A stretch of DNA of 32,749 nt from Equivita sp045641605 (GTDB lineage Bacteria > Actinomycetota > Coriobacteriia > Coriobacteriales > Eggerthellaceae). The notes below the pieces were generated by a model. The model ran no database searches. It saw nothing but the letters and a program-made list of their open reading frames with translations, and had not been told where the DNA came from. The position numbers were made by a program, and so were the translations under genes. The DNA lies in the NCBI GenBank assembly GCA_045641605.1, contig JAZUHG010000040.1, positions 1 through 32,749 on the forward strand. Direction: 5' to 3'. This document shows, in pieces, positions 16,605 through 24,910 of this stretch (position 1 is the stretch's first letter; every line of letters begins with the position of its first letter).

Positions 16605-19019
16605 CTAAATTAAGCCCCCAACCTGAAATACAATAAAGGCGGCCATCCATGCAATTGCGCATTGGAAAAAGACTATAAACAAAGCTCATTTTCAGCCAAG
16701 CTCACGCCTTGCAGCAGATATTGCAGCAACACAAGGTGTATACAGCAAGCAAAAAGTCAAAAACGAAGCTGCAGCCAGTGGCGAAAAAGTCATGACGATC
16801 TCTTGCGCTCCTGCAAAAAGAACACCCATCGTAGCAACAACGCTTTCTTTCATCATCAAGCCACTAATAAGAGAAGTGACTAAACGTCAATCGCCAAGCC
16901 CAAGAGGAGCAAAAATCGGCGAAATAAAGCCAGCTATACCAGCTAAAATACTATCATTGGTCTCGGTAATATAATTCAAACCAAAATCAAAACTTTGCAA
17001 GAATCAAATGACGATGGTCGCAATTAGGATGATTGTAAAAGCACGTTGTAAAAAGTCCTTGCACTTATCCCAAAGCAAATGACCAACATTTCTAACACTA
17101 GGCAACCTATAATTTGGAAGCTCCATAATAAATGGAACAGGCTTAGACTTGCCTTTCATAAACAAAGCAACAATAATCCCAATAAGAATTCCTCCCAAGT
17201 ATAAGGCAAGCATAACCAGGCCGCCTGTCTTCGGAAAAAAGATATTTGTGACAAAGGCATAGATAGGAAGTTTCGCCGAACAGCTCATGTACGGAACTAG
17301 CAAGATTGTGATTTTTCTATCGCGCTCCGAAGGCAAAGTCCGGGTTGCCATAATTGCCGGGACGCTGCATCCAAAGCCAATCAAAAGCGGCACAATACTT
17401 CGTCCCGAAAGACCAATCTTTCTAAGAGCCTTGTCCATAACGAAGGCGATGCGTGCCATATATCCAGAATCTTCCAAAATAGAAAGGAAGAAAAACATAA
17501 CAATAATAATCGGCAAGAAACCAATAATCGTGCCTACCCCAGCAAAAAGTCCGTCCATAACAAAGGATTGAACAGCCTCACTAACACCAGCACTTTGCAT
17601 AGCATTGCTACAAACATCAGCCAAAGCGCGAATACCAATTTCAGTAAGGCTTTGCAAGGCTGCCCCCACAACATTAAAGGTCAACCAAAATATCAATCCC
17701 ATAATTAATACAAAAGATGGGATACCTGTCCACTTTCCAGTAAGAATTTTATCGGCAAGTTCACTACGCTTACGCTGAACACTTGGCTTACCCTTAATAA
17801 CGCTAATCTTACAAACTTTCATAATATATCTGTATCTCATATCAGCTATTAAGGCACTTCTATCCAACTCACACTCTTCTTCCATATGTTTTAGGATGTG
17901 CTCAATGGCTTCTTCGTCTTCTTTATTTAACTTTAGCGTATCGAAGACAAGCTTGTCACCTTCGGCAATTTTTTCAGCTGCAAAACGCACTGGAATAATA
18001 TGTTCATGATGCTCGCCTTCTTTGCATTTGCAATGATCTTCAATAATATGCATTATCGAGTGTAGTGCGCGATGGACCGATCCTCCCTTGTCGTCAGCAG
18101 CACAAAAGTCCTGATGTAGCGGCAACTCTTGGAACTTAGCAATATGCATAGCGTGGTCGATAAGCTCATCAATACCTTGATTTTTAGCCGCGCTAATAGG
18201 AACAATTGGAACACCCAAAGCATTTTCTAGTTTATTGACAAGGACAGAGCCTTCGTTTTCGGCCAGCTCGTCCATCATATTTAGCGCAACAACCATCGGA
18301 TGCTCCAGCTGCAAAAGTTGCATTGTTAGATACAAGCTTCGCTCAATGCTTGTTGCATCAATAATGTTGATTATGCAATCGACGTCATCAAAAAGAATAA
18401 ATTCTCTGCTGATACGTTCTTCTTTGGAATATGGACTTAAGGAATATACTCCAGGCAGGTCAGTAATCTTAGTGTTTTTACGGCCTTTTATTACGCCATC
18501 TTTTCTGTCAATTGTAACTCCCGGAAAGTTTCCAACATGCTGCGAAGACCCGGTCATCGCGTTAAACAAGGTAGTTTTTCCGCTATTCTGGTTTCCAGCC
18601 AAAGCAAAAGTTAGAGTCTTGTCTTCGGGTAGTGGATTTTCGTGTTTCTTATTATGAAAACGACCAGGCTCACCATAACCTGGATGAGCGGTCTCGTTAA
18701 TTAGCTCATCTTGCATAAAGTATTTGCATTTATGGTCGCAAAGCGCGCATTCTTTACAAAAGTCGAAGATGTCGGTCTGCACAGCTTTTCTGTCCGACAC
18801 TTTTTCAATTAAAACCTTTTTAGCGTGATCGTTTCTGATAGCAAGCTCATAACCGTGAAGCGAAATCTCAAGAGGGTCTCCCATTGGAGCTCTTTTTGTA
18901 GCCTCAACAGTAGTACCAGGGATAAGACCCATATCAAGAAGGTGTTGACGCTCTTTGTCGCGCCCCCCAACCTCTATAACTTTCGCTCTGTCGCCTATTT
19001 TTACATCGTTTAAATTCAT
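16605..19019 (-). CDS. feoB: FeoA-FeoB fusion ferrous iron transporter (four TGA=Trp)
   Basis: This takes up Fe2+ across the membrane. Residues 1-75 are a FeoA SH3-like domain (RQHLLDMGLIPGTTVEA). A linker with Cys88, 91, 94 and 98 follows, then the G-domain with GNQNSGKTTLFN, DLPGVYSLSPYSKEE and NMMD, a His/Cys patch (HCKCKEGEHHEH), and a membrane region with two gate repeats (LLIGFGCSVPAIMATRTLPS and a C-terminal counterpart). TGA at 17004-17006, 16887-16889, 16692-16694 and 16686-16688 are Trp, for example VI[W]FLQSF and ELG[W]K[W]ALFIV. With TGA as stop the protein would end after 671 of 804 residues, losing the last membrane helices. Confidence 0.93.
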
Positions 19020-19055
19020 CTAAAAAATTTTAATTTTTTTGTATTATATTTGCCA

Positions 19056-19070
19056 AATTATACGATAATT
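19056..19070. promoter_or_regulatory. AT-rich palindrome between feoB and MBL-fold gene
   Basis: AATTATACGATAATT is a perfect 6-base inverted repeat around a 3-base centre, in the 80-base divergent region between feoB and the MBL gene. On the minus strand it overlaps a TATAAT. It could bind an iron regulator of the Fur or DtxR type, but it does not clearly match either consensus. Confidence 0.3.
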
Positions 19071-19099
19071 CAGGGCGAAAGATTAAAGGTATTTAAATT

Positions 19100-19729
19100 A
19101 TGGAAAATATTTACAGATCAGACAAAATTGAAATCTCGTGCGATCAGCTTGGTATGCTAGGAAATAATGTTTTCGTTATCGCTAGCGGAAGCGAGCAAGC
19201 ACTAGTAGACCCGGCCTGCAACCCCGATCAAATCCTAGAGATGGTAGACAAAAAGCTAGACAAAATACTTTTAACTCATTACCACTGGGATCATGTACGA
19301 GCTTTAGCTAGCGTTTGCGAAGCAACGCATGCAAAAACCTATGCTTCGGCACTAGATGCTCCCTTCATAGAAGACCCAGAACAAGCACCATTGTATCGAA
19401 AGACAGATCCCTGCAAAATTGATATCAAACTTAAAGACGGAGACGAAGTTGCAATTGGCTCTACAATCTGAAAGGTTATTGCAACTCCGGGCCACACTCC
19501 AGGAAGCATTTGCTACTACAGCGACAATTGCGGTAAAGAGCCTGTTCTCATTTGTGGCGACGTTCTATTCCGCTGCTCCTGCGGCAGAACAGACTTCCCT
19601 GATGGTAGTGAACTAGATATGCGAGATTCGCTCGCAAAGCTTTCTGAACTCCCAGACAACACGATTGTGCTCCCAGGCCACGACCAACTAACAACGATAG
19701 AGCATGAAAGAAATTTTATGCTACAATAA
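19100..19729 (+). CDS. MBL-fold metallo-hydrolase, glyoxalase II-like (TGA=Trp)
   Basis: The 209 residues form a small metallo-beta-lactamase-fold hydrolase of the YcbL/GloB-like group. The metal ligands are visible in order: THYHWDH (His60, His62, Asp64, His65), TPGHTPGSICYY, CGDVLFRCSCGRTDFPDGS and LPGHDQ. TGA at 19469-19471 gives STI[W]KVIATPGHTPGS, where a Trp is usual one strand before the GHTPG motif. ATG 19100 follows AAAGG. It is the first gene of the plus-strand group with GAPDH and PGK (25-base gap), so it may detoxify a methylglyoxal-type glycolytic by-product; that role is inference. Confidence 0.87.
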
Positions 19730-19754
19730 ACAAGCTACAATCTAAGGAGGAAAA

Positions 19755-20804
19755 ATGATTAAAGTAGGTGTTGCCGGTTACGGCACTATCGGAATGCGTC
19801 TTGCAGACGGCGTTGCTCAGCAAGACGATATGGAGCTAGTTGGAATTGCAGATCTAGCCCCTACTTTGGCACTTCAAGCACTAAAAGAAAAGGACATGAT
19901 TGGTGCTAACGGTGTCGAATACAAGCTCTATCTTGTCGAAGGCGCAGACAAAAATGCTTTCGACGCAAAAGGAATTCCAGTAGCTGGTTCTTTTGAAGAG
20001 CTTTGCAAAGAAGTTGACGTTATGTTGGATTCTTCTCCAGGCGGCGTTGGTGCTTCTAACAAAGAAAAATATTATGAGCCATTGGGAGTAAAAGCAATCT
20101 TTCAAGGTGGCGAGAAAAACGAAGTTGCAGATGTATTCTTCCACGGATATGCAAACTTCGAAAAAGGTGTTGGCCAAAATTACTTAAAGCTTACATCTTG
20201 CAACACAACTGGTCTAATCCGTGCAGTTGATTGTCTAGACCGTGAGTTCGGCGTAGAGAAAGCTGCTATTACAATCGTTCGTCGTGTTGCTGACCCAGGT
20301 GATTATCATCGTGGACTTACAAACGCATTAGAGATGGACAAGGCTCCGAACCATCAGGCAATTGATCTTATGACAATTATGCCTCATGTTAATGCAACAG
20401 GAATTTTGATCCATACACCAGTTACTCACGGCCACATCATCACTTGTGTTGTACGTGGTAAAGACGGCAAGAAGATTGGTGCTAAAGAAGCTCTCGCAGC
20501 TTTCCAGGCACATCCTCGTATCCGCGTGGTTAATATCGACGAAGGATTCAAGGGCAATGCTTCCCTATTTAAATATGCTCGTGACCTTGGCAATCGCCGT
20601 GGTGATATGTATGAAATTGGCCTTTGGGAAGACAGCATTGTCGAGAGCGGCGACGACCTAATGTTTGCTATTAACATTCCTCAAGAAAGCGTAACAATTC
20701 CAGAAACTATGGATGCTATTCGCGCTTGCACAGGTCTTCAAACAACTCGAGAAGAAGGTACAGCCGCTACAAACAAATGCTTAAACATTGGCGCTTTTAA
20801 ATAA
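19755..20804 (+). CDS. gap: Type II (archaeal-type) glyceraldehyde-3-phosphate dehydrogenase
   Basis: The enzyme oxidises glyceraldehyde-3-phosphate to 1,3-bisphosphoglycerate with NAD(P). The 349 residues are of the archaeal type II form, not bacterial GapA: the active site is LTSCNTTGLIRAVD with Cys149, instead of SCTTNC, and the N-terminus is IKVGVAGYGTIGMRLADGV. PHVNATGILIHTPVTHGHI and the C-terminal SVTIPETMDAIRA also follow the archaeal pattern. AAGGAGG precedes ATG 19755. It sits 8 bases before an archaeal-type PGK, so the pair catalyses consecutive steps. No TGA is present, but there is only one Trp, so this says nothing about origin. Confidence 0.93.
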   Translation: MIKVGVAGYGTIGMRLADGVAQQDDMELVGIADLAPTLALQALKEKDMIGANGVEYKLYLVEGADKNAFDAKGIPVAGSFEELCKEVDVMLDSSPGGVGASNKEKYYEPLGVKAIFQGGEKNEVADVFFHGYANFEKGVGQNYLKLTSCNTTGLIRAVDCLDREFGVEKAAITIVRRVADPGDYHRGLTNALEMDKAPNHQAIDLMTIMPHVNATGILIHTPVTHGHIITCVVRGKDGKKIGAKEALAAFQAHPRIRVVNIDEGFKGNASLFKYARDLGNRRGDMYEIGLWEDSIVESGDDLMFAINIPQESVTIPETMDAIRACTGLQTTREEGTAATNKCLNIGAFK

Positions 20805-20812
20805 GGAGAAAC

Positions 20813-22072
20813 ATGAAATTCGAGATCAACGATTTAGACGATTTTAATTTAGAGGGCAAAACTGTTCTTTGCCGTGTTGATATGAATCAACCTGTTAATC
20901 GCGAAAACGACACGCTTAACAGCACACACAGAATCGAAGCTTGCGCCCCAACCTTGAAAGAGATTTCAGATAAGGGCGCTAAGCTTGTTGTTTTGTGTCA
21001 CCAAGGCAGTGACATCGAATATCAAAACTTCTACTGCACTCGCCCACATGCAAAGGTTCTAACTGAACTTTTGGGCAAAGAAGTAAGATGGATTGACGAT
21101 GTTTGCGGACCTTACGCTCAAGAACAAATCAAAAGCCTTCAAAACGGAGAAGTTATCCTTCTAGACAACGTTCGCTATTTGTCTGAAGAAATGACTCTTT
21201 TCGAAAATAAATTAGGACTATCTCAAGAAGAGCAAGCTGAAACTTATTTGGTAAGAAAGCTTGCTCCTCTTGCTGACCTATATGTTTGTGATGCTTTTGC
21301 TGCGGCTCACAGAAATCAACCTTCCCTTTGCGGTTTTGAGCATAAGCTCCCTAGCGCAATGGGACGCCTTTTTGAAAAGGAATATGTTGTAATTTCTGAG
21401 CTCATGAGCAACCCCGCTCGCCCATGCACATTTGTGCTTGGTGGAGCCAAAATTGCCGATGCCTTCATCATGATGGACACAGTACTTGGCAATGGCACTG
21501 CAGATAAAGTTATCACGGGTGGTCTTGCAGGCCAAGTTGTTTTGGCTGCTAAGGGCATCAACATCGGTAAATCGAATCTCGATTTCATCGACAAAAAAGG
21601 CTTCACCGAATACATTGATGTTGCCAAAAAGCATCTAGATAAGTATGGAGACAAAATCATAGCTCCCGTAGATGTTGCGTATGTCGAAGGCGGCAAACGT
21701 GTTGTTGTTGATCTTGATAGCATTCCAGACGATAAAGATGTTGTCGACATCGGAGATAAGACTATTGAGCTTTTCGTTAACGAAATCATGAACTCTGCAA
21801 CAGTATTTGCTAACGGCCCAATGGGTGTCTTCGAAGAAGAAGTCTCCGAAACCGGGTCAAAAGCAGTCTACGAAGCCATGGGCGAAACAGAAGCTCATAC
21901 CGTTGTTGGTGGCGGAGATTCTGTAACTGCTGCTAAGAAGTACAACGTTACCGACAAACTCGGTTATGTGTGCACAGGCGGCGGAGCTCTCATTAGATTC
22001 CTTACTGGAGATGTACTTCCTGTTGTAAGTGCATTACGTTACGCTACAAAAACTTTTGGTAACGAAAACTAG
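20813..22072 (+). CDS. pgk: Archaeal-type phosphoglycerate kinase
   Basis: PGK transfers phosphate from 1,3-bisphosphoglycerate to ADP, making ATP. The 419 residues have LCRVDMNQPV at the substrate loop, LYVCDAFAAAHRNQPSL (archaeal PGKs have VNDAFAAAHRSQPS), FVLGGAKIADAF, and the C-terminal nucleotide loop VVGGGDSVTAAKKY. The length and the DAFAAAHR motif (bacterial PGKs have NDAFGTAHR) mark it as archaeal type. GGAGAAAC precedes the ATG. A palindromic repeat begins at the last base of its TAG stop, so the mRNA 3' end probably folds there. Confidence 0.92.
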   Translation: MKFEINDLDDFNLEGKTVLCRVDMNQPVNRENDTLNSTHRIEACAPTLKEISDKGAKLVVLCHQGSDIEYQNFYCTRPHAKVLTELLGKEVRWIDDVCGPYAQEQIKSLQNGEVILLDNVRYLSEEMTLFENKLGLSQEEQAETYLVRKLAPLADLYVCDAFAAAHRNQPSLCGFEHKLPSAMGRLFEKEYVVISELMSNPARPCTFVLGGAKIADAFIMMDTVLGNGTADKVITGGLAGQVVLAAKGINIGKSNLDFIDKKGFTEYIDVAKKHLDKYGDKIIAPVDVAYVEGGKRVVVDLDSIPDDKDVVDIGDKTIELFVNEIMNSATVFANGPMGVFEEEVSETGSKAVYEAMGETEAHTVVGGGDSVTAAKKYNVTDKLGYVCTGGGALIRFLTGDVLPVVSALRYATKTFGNEN

Positions 22073-22186
22073 AGAGATTTCGATTATGTATTTCTCAACG
22101 GCTTCGCGGAGTGCACTTATGCGGGCAAGCCGCCTGCAATAAATAGGCGCTGCAGGGGTTTCGAAATATCATAATCGAAATCTCTC
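22072..22186 (+). repeat. Palindromic MITE/REP-like element, copy 1
   Basis: The ends are perfect 17-base terminal inverted repeats, GAGAGATTTCGATTATG at 22072-22088 and its complement at 22170-22186. Inner arms of about 21-24 bases (ending ...GGCTTCGCGG and GGCGCTGCAGGGG...) are identical to those of copy 2; the middle ~36 bases differ. It starts on the last base of the pgk stop codon and ends 30 bases before the larA-type gene. As RNA it would form a long imperfect hairpin. There is no internal gene. Confidence 0.85.
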
Positions 22187-22216
22187 ACTTACGAAACGAA
22201 CACTTAAGGAGAGCCA

Positions 22217-23461
22217 ATGATCATAAAATTCGGATATGGAAATACAACTCAGGATGTCGATATTCCTGAAAAAAATCTCCTAGCGTCTCTTAAAGCAAAC
22301 CCCATAAACCACGAATTCTTAGGCGTAGAAGCTGTAAAACATGCACTTGATAACCCTATAGGGAGTAAACCATTAAGAGAATTTGACTTATCGGGGAAGA
22401 AAGTCGCTGTCGTAACTAGCGACATTTCGCGTCCGCTTCCCTCCTGAGACATTATGCCTTCTCTACTCGACGAGCTTTACGCGGCTGGAGCTACTCCTGA
22501 AAATATTGTTGTTGTGCTTGCGCTAGGCTCGCACAGAAACCATACAAAAGAAGAGATGGAGCATTTGGTTGGTGAGCGCTGCTTCGCAGAGGTAAATGTC
22601 GTTGACAGCGATCCCACTGACGTAGTCAGCCTTGGAAAAACAAAAGCCGGCACGCCGGCAGATTTCGACAAACAAGTTGTCGAAGCAGACTTTAGAATCG
22701 CCCTTGGCAATGTTGAATTCCATTATTTCGCCGGATACTCCGGCGGGTATAAGGCCCTAATGCCAGGCGTTTCTACACCTTCAGCGATCCAGGCCAATCA
22801 CAGTAAGATGACTCATCCAATGGCAGTGGCTGGAAACATGGAAGGCAACCCCGTCAGGGACGACATTAACGAAGCTGGAGCGAAGCTCGGCCTCGATTTT
22901 ATAGTAAATGCAGTTTTAGACGAATACAAAAATATAGTTTACTGCGCAGCAGGGGATGTATACAAAGCTCACGAAAAAGCTTGCGATTATCTAGATAGAA
23001 TGTATAGATGTACGATTCCGCATAAAGCGGAAATCGTACTAGTCTCTCAAGGCGGTGCACCAAAAGATGCAAATCTATACCAAACCCAAAAGGCCCTTGA
23101 GAATGCCAAGTATGCCGTCAAAGACGGCGGAACAATCATTGTGATTGGCGCTTGCCCAGAGGGCTTAGGTAGTAAAAAATTCGAAGAGTGGTTTATGGAA
23201 GCTAAAGCTCCTTCAGACCTTATAGAACGGGTTCAAACAAAGTTTGAACTAGGTGGCCATAAGGCAGCTGCCATCGCAATGGTCCTCGATTTCGCTGAAA
23301 TAGATCTTGTCTCAGAAATGGATGATGACTTCGTCAAAAGCCTATTCATGGAGCCTAAAGCTTCTGCTCAGGAAGCCCTTAATGACGCCCTTAAGAAATA
23401 TGGAAATGATGCAAGCATCATTTCAATGCCATACGGCGGCGCTACTCTCCCTGTAATATAA
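22217..23461 (+). CDS. larA: LarA-family nickel-pincer lactate racemase-like protein (TGA=Trp)
   Basis: The 414 residues belong to the LarA family, whose members racemise or epimerise 2-hydroxyacids using the nickel-pincer nucleotide cofactor. The family pattern is visible: VVTSDISRPLPS, VLALGSHRNHTKEEM with His residues in the expected place, ALGNVEFHYFAGYSGGYKALMPGVS and QANHSKMTHP. TGA at 22448-22450 gives PLPS[W]DIMPSLLDEL. The start is ATG 22217 after AAGGAGAG. None of the cofactor genes larB, larC or larE is in the window, and the true substrate may be another hydroxyacid. It follows pgk but is separated by the repeat, so it may be transcribed on its own. Confidence 0.85.
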
Positions 23462-23467
23462 ATATTC

Positions 23468-24103
23468 TTATAGGATTCTGAGTATAAAAGAAAATAACCA
23501 CAAAACAAAAGGGAGTAGAACAATAACAGCAATTCCCATGATAAGAAAAGCAGCTCCCATTACCATGAGAGGACCAAAAGATATAAGCGTGTCACAGCAC
23601 GAGATAATAACTGCATGTTTGTAATCTTTAGGAATCTTTTTCAAAATTTTTGATCCAATAAAAATTAACACTGCAAGAACCGCAAAAAATAATACAAGAA
23701 TAACAATAAAGTTGAACATGGGCATTTGATTCTGAGTAATTGTAATTAAAATACCAATAATCAGCAAAACTATTACACACAAGAACGTTGCATAGGATAA
23801 AGCAAGAAGGACCTTAGGCAAAACCTTCATAAACTTATACAAAAATCCTCTTTTTGTAATCTTAAGTAAAATTTTATCCATAAAATAAGAAACCCATTCA
23901 CTAGCAGTAAGAAAGACAACACTCGGGATGACGATTACAGCTTGTCACCACACTGATGCAAGAGACCCATCCCCCATATTAGCCATTTTATATACAAGAG
24001 GAACAAGAATTAACGAAATGACAGCAATGACTCCTGAAACGATAGATATAATCACTGCTTTTTTTAATTGTTTGCTATCGCGATCTTTATTGTCTTTTTT
24101 CAT
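23468..24103 (-). CDS. Uncharacterised membrane protein (TGA=Trp)
   Basis: I do not recognise a family. The 211-residue reading starts MKKDNKDRDSKQLKK, then has about five hydrophobic segments: ~16-37, ~50-70, ~98-120, ~127-147 and ~175-208 with a short break. A run of basic residues (KILKKIPKDYKH) separates two of them. TGA at 23945-23947 reads SVW[W]QAVIVIP; treating it as stop would remove the first 53 residues, including the best Shine-Dalgarno (GGAGTATT before ATG 24103). It lies 20 bases after the Pro-Thr-repeat surface protein, so the two are probably one operon. Its stop is 6 bases from the convergent larA stop. Confidence 0.7.
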
Positions 24104-24123
24104 AATACTCCAAAAATCTTTTT

Positions 24124-24690
24124 TTATTGTCTAGCACCACACTCGCTACAATAGTAGTAGTCAACTACCGGTTCGTCCCACTCTCTGTCAGTAATAACGA
24201 TGACTTTTTGTGTTGTTGGTGTTGCAACACCACATGTGTTACAAGGTCCTCTATATTCGTATAAATTGTGACATTTCGTGCAATAAGTGTGGCTTTCCTT
24301 ATGTGAGTCTATATGATGTACAGAAGTATAGTGTGCTAACCAGGTATGTGTATGTCCAGGTGTGGGTGTAGGTGTAGGTGTAGGTGTAGGCTCAGGTGTG
24401 TCGCCACCAGGTGTAACGGGGGTAACAATATAATTTCCATTAGCGTCCTGAGTAATAACTACCTTTTGTCCGTCAGGAGTAGTAACTTCCTCGCCAAGAG
24501 CGATTTCGCCAATTTGGTTTAACTCCTCACTTGAGATAATTCCGTCCTGTGCGAATTCCATAGCCTTATAGGTATTATTCATTTTGTAGTATTGATAGCC
24601 GATAACACCTACGATAGACAATGTGAAAACTCCACAAATAACAGAGGTAAATACTTTGTGATTTTTAATTGTTTTGATTAACTTTTTCAT
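24124..24690 (-). CDS. Membrane-anchored or secreted protein with Pro-Thr repeat and Cys-pair C-terminal domain
   Basis: The 188 residues start with a basic N-terminus and one hydrophobic helix (~13-33), a signal anchor or uncleaved signal peptide. A short acidic region follows, then a (Pro-Thr)n spacer, then a His/Cys-rich domain with three CxxC pairs (YCTKC, PCNTC, YCSEC) and KVIVITDREWDEPVVDYYYC. Such HTHxW...EWDEPV...CSxCG modules occur at the ends of surface proteins of gut Actinobacteria and Clostridia (from memory); their function is unknown. GAAAGG precedes ATG 24690. The Pro-Thr spacer is encoded by a hexamer repeat and an A14 tract lies upstream, so both length and expression could vary by slippage. 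Confidence 0.72.
   Translation of the reverse strand: MKKLIKTIKNHKVFTSVICGVFTLSIVGVIGYQYYKMNNTYKAMEFAQDGIISSEELNQIGEIALGEEVTTPDGQKVVITQDANGNYIVTPVTPGGDTPEPTPTPTPTPTPGHTHTWLAHYTSVHHIDSHKESHTYCTKCHNLYEYRGPCNTCGVATPTTQKVIVITDREWDEPVVDYYYCSECGARQ
24359..24400 (-). repeat. Hexanucleotide tandem repeat encoding Pro-Thr
   Basis: On the plus strand there are four perfect GGTGTA units in a row flanked by the variants GGTGTG and GGCTCA. On the coding strand they give the Pro-Thr spacer. Unit gain or loss keeps the reading frame and changes only spacer length. Confidence 0.75.
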
Positions 24691-24720
24691 TTTAAGCCTT
24701 TCTTAAAATTGTAGTTTATC

Positions 24721-24734
24721 AAAAAAAAAAAAAA
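24721..24734. repeat. A14 homopolymer upstream of surface-protein gene
   Basis: Fourteen A in a row (T on the coding strand) lie 31-44 bases before ATG 24690. A TTGCGT (24734-24739) and a TACAAT (24708-24713) stand on either side 20 bases apart, but that TACAAT is so close to the ribosome-binding site that it may not be the real -10. The rest of 24740-24795 shows no recognised element. Confidence 0.6.
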
Positions 24735-24796
24735 CGCAAGTCCACCAGGTAATTGTATTAAACAGTTGTAAATATTTGAGGTGTCGTCTCAAGTGA

Positions 24797-24906
24797 GAGA
24801 GATTTCGATTATGATATTTCGAAACCCCTGCAGCGCCCAGATCTTGCTGGCGAACGCACGATGGCATACCGCGAAGCCGTTGAGAAATACATAATCGAAA
24901 TCTCTC
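24797..24906 (-). repeat. Palindromic MITE/REP-like element, copy 2 (inverted relative to copy 1)
   Basis: This has the same 17-base terminal repeats (24797-24813 and 24890-24906) and the same inner arms as copy 1, but read on the opposite strand; the central ~30 bases are unrelated to the core of copy 1. It ends 4 bases after the stop of the permease gene. Relative to the gene it follows, its orientation is the same as that of copy 1 relative to pgk. The flanking bases extend the terminal repeat to 18. Confidence 0.85.
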
Positions 24907-24910
24907 TAAC

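Noticed and set aside
9718..19019. glyQ, manA, feoB, permease and others as pseudogenes or frameshifted genes
   Set aside because: Each stays in one frame with intact motifs on both sides of every TGA and no TAA, TAG or frameshift. Essential genes are among them.
24359..24400. CRISPR-like repeat
   Set aside because: The unit is 6 bases in perfect tandem inside a coding frame, without spacers.
24708..24739. Firm promoter TTGCGT-20-TACAAT for the surface-protein gene
   Set aside because: The spacer is too long and the -10 would put the transcription start inside the ribosome-binding site, so I list only the A14 tract.
22072..24906. Composite transposon with the palindromes as insertion-sequence ends
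   Set aside because: No transposase lies between or near them, and the elements are complete ~110-bp units by themselves.
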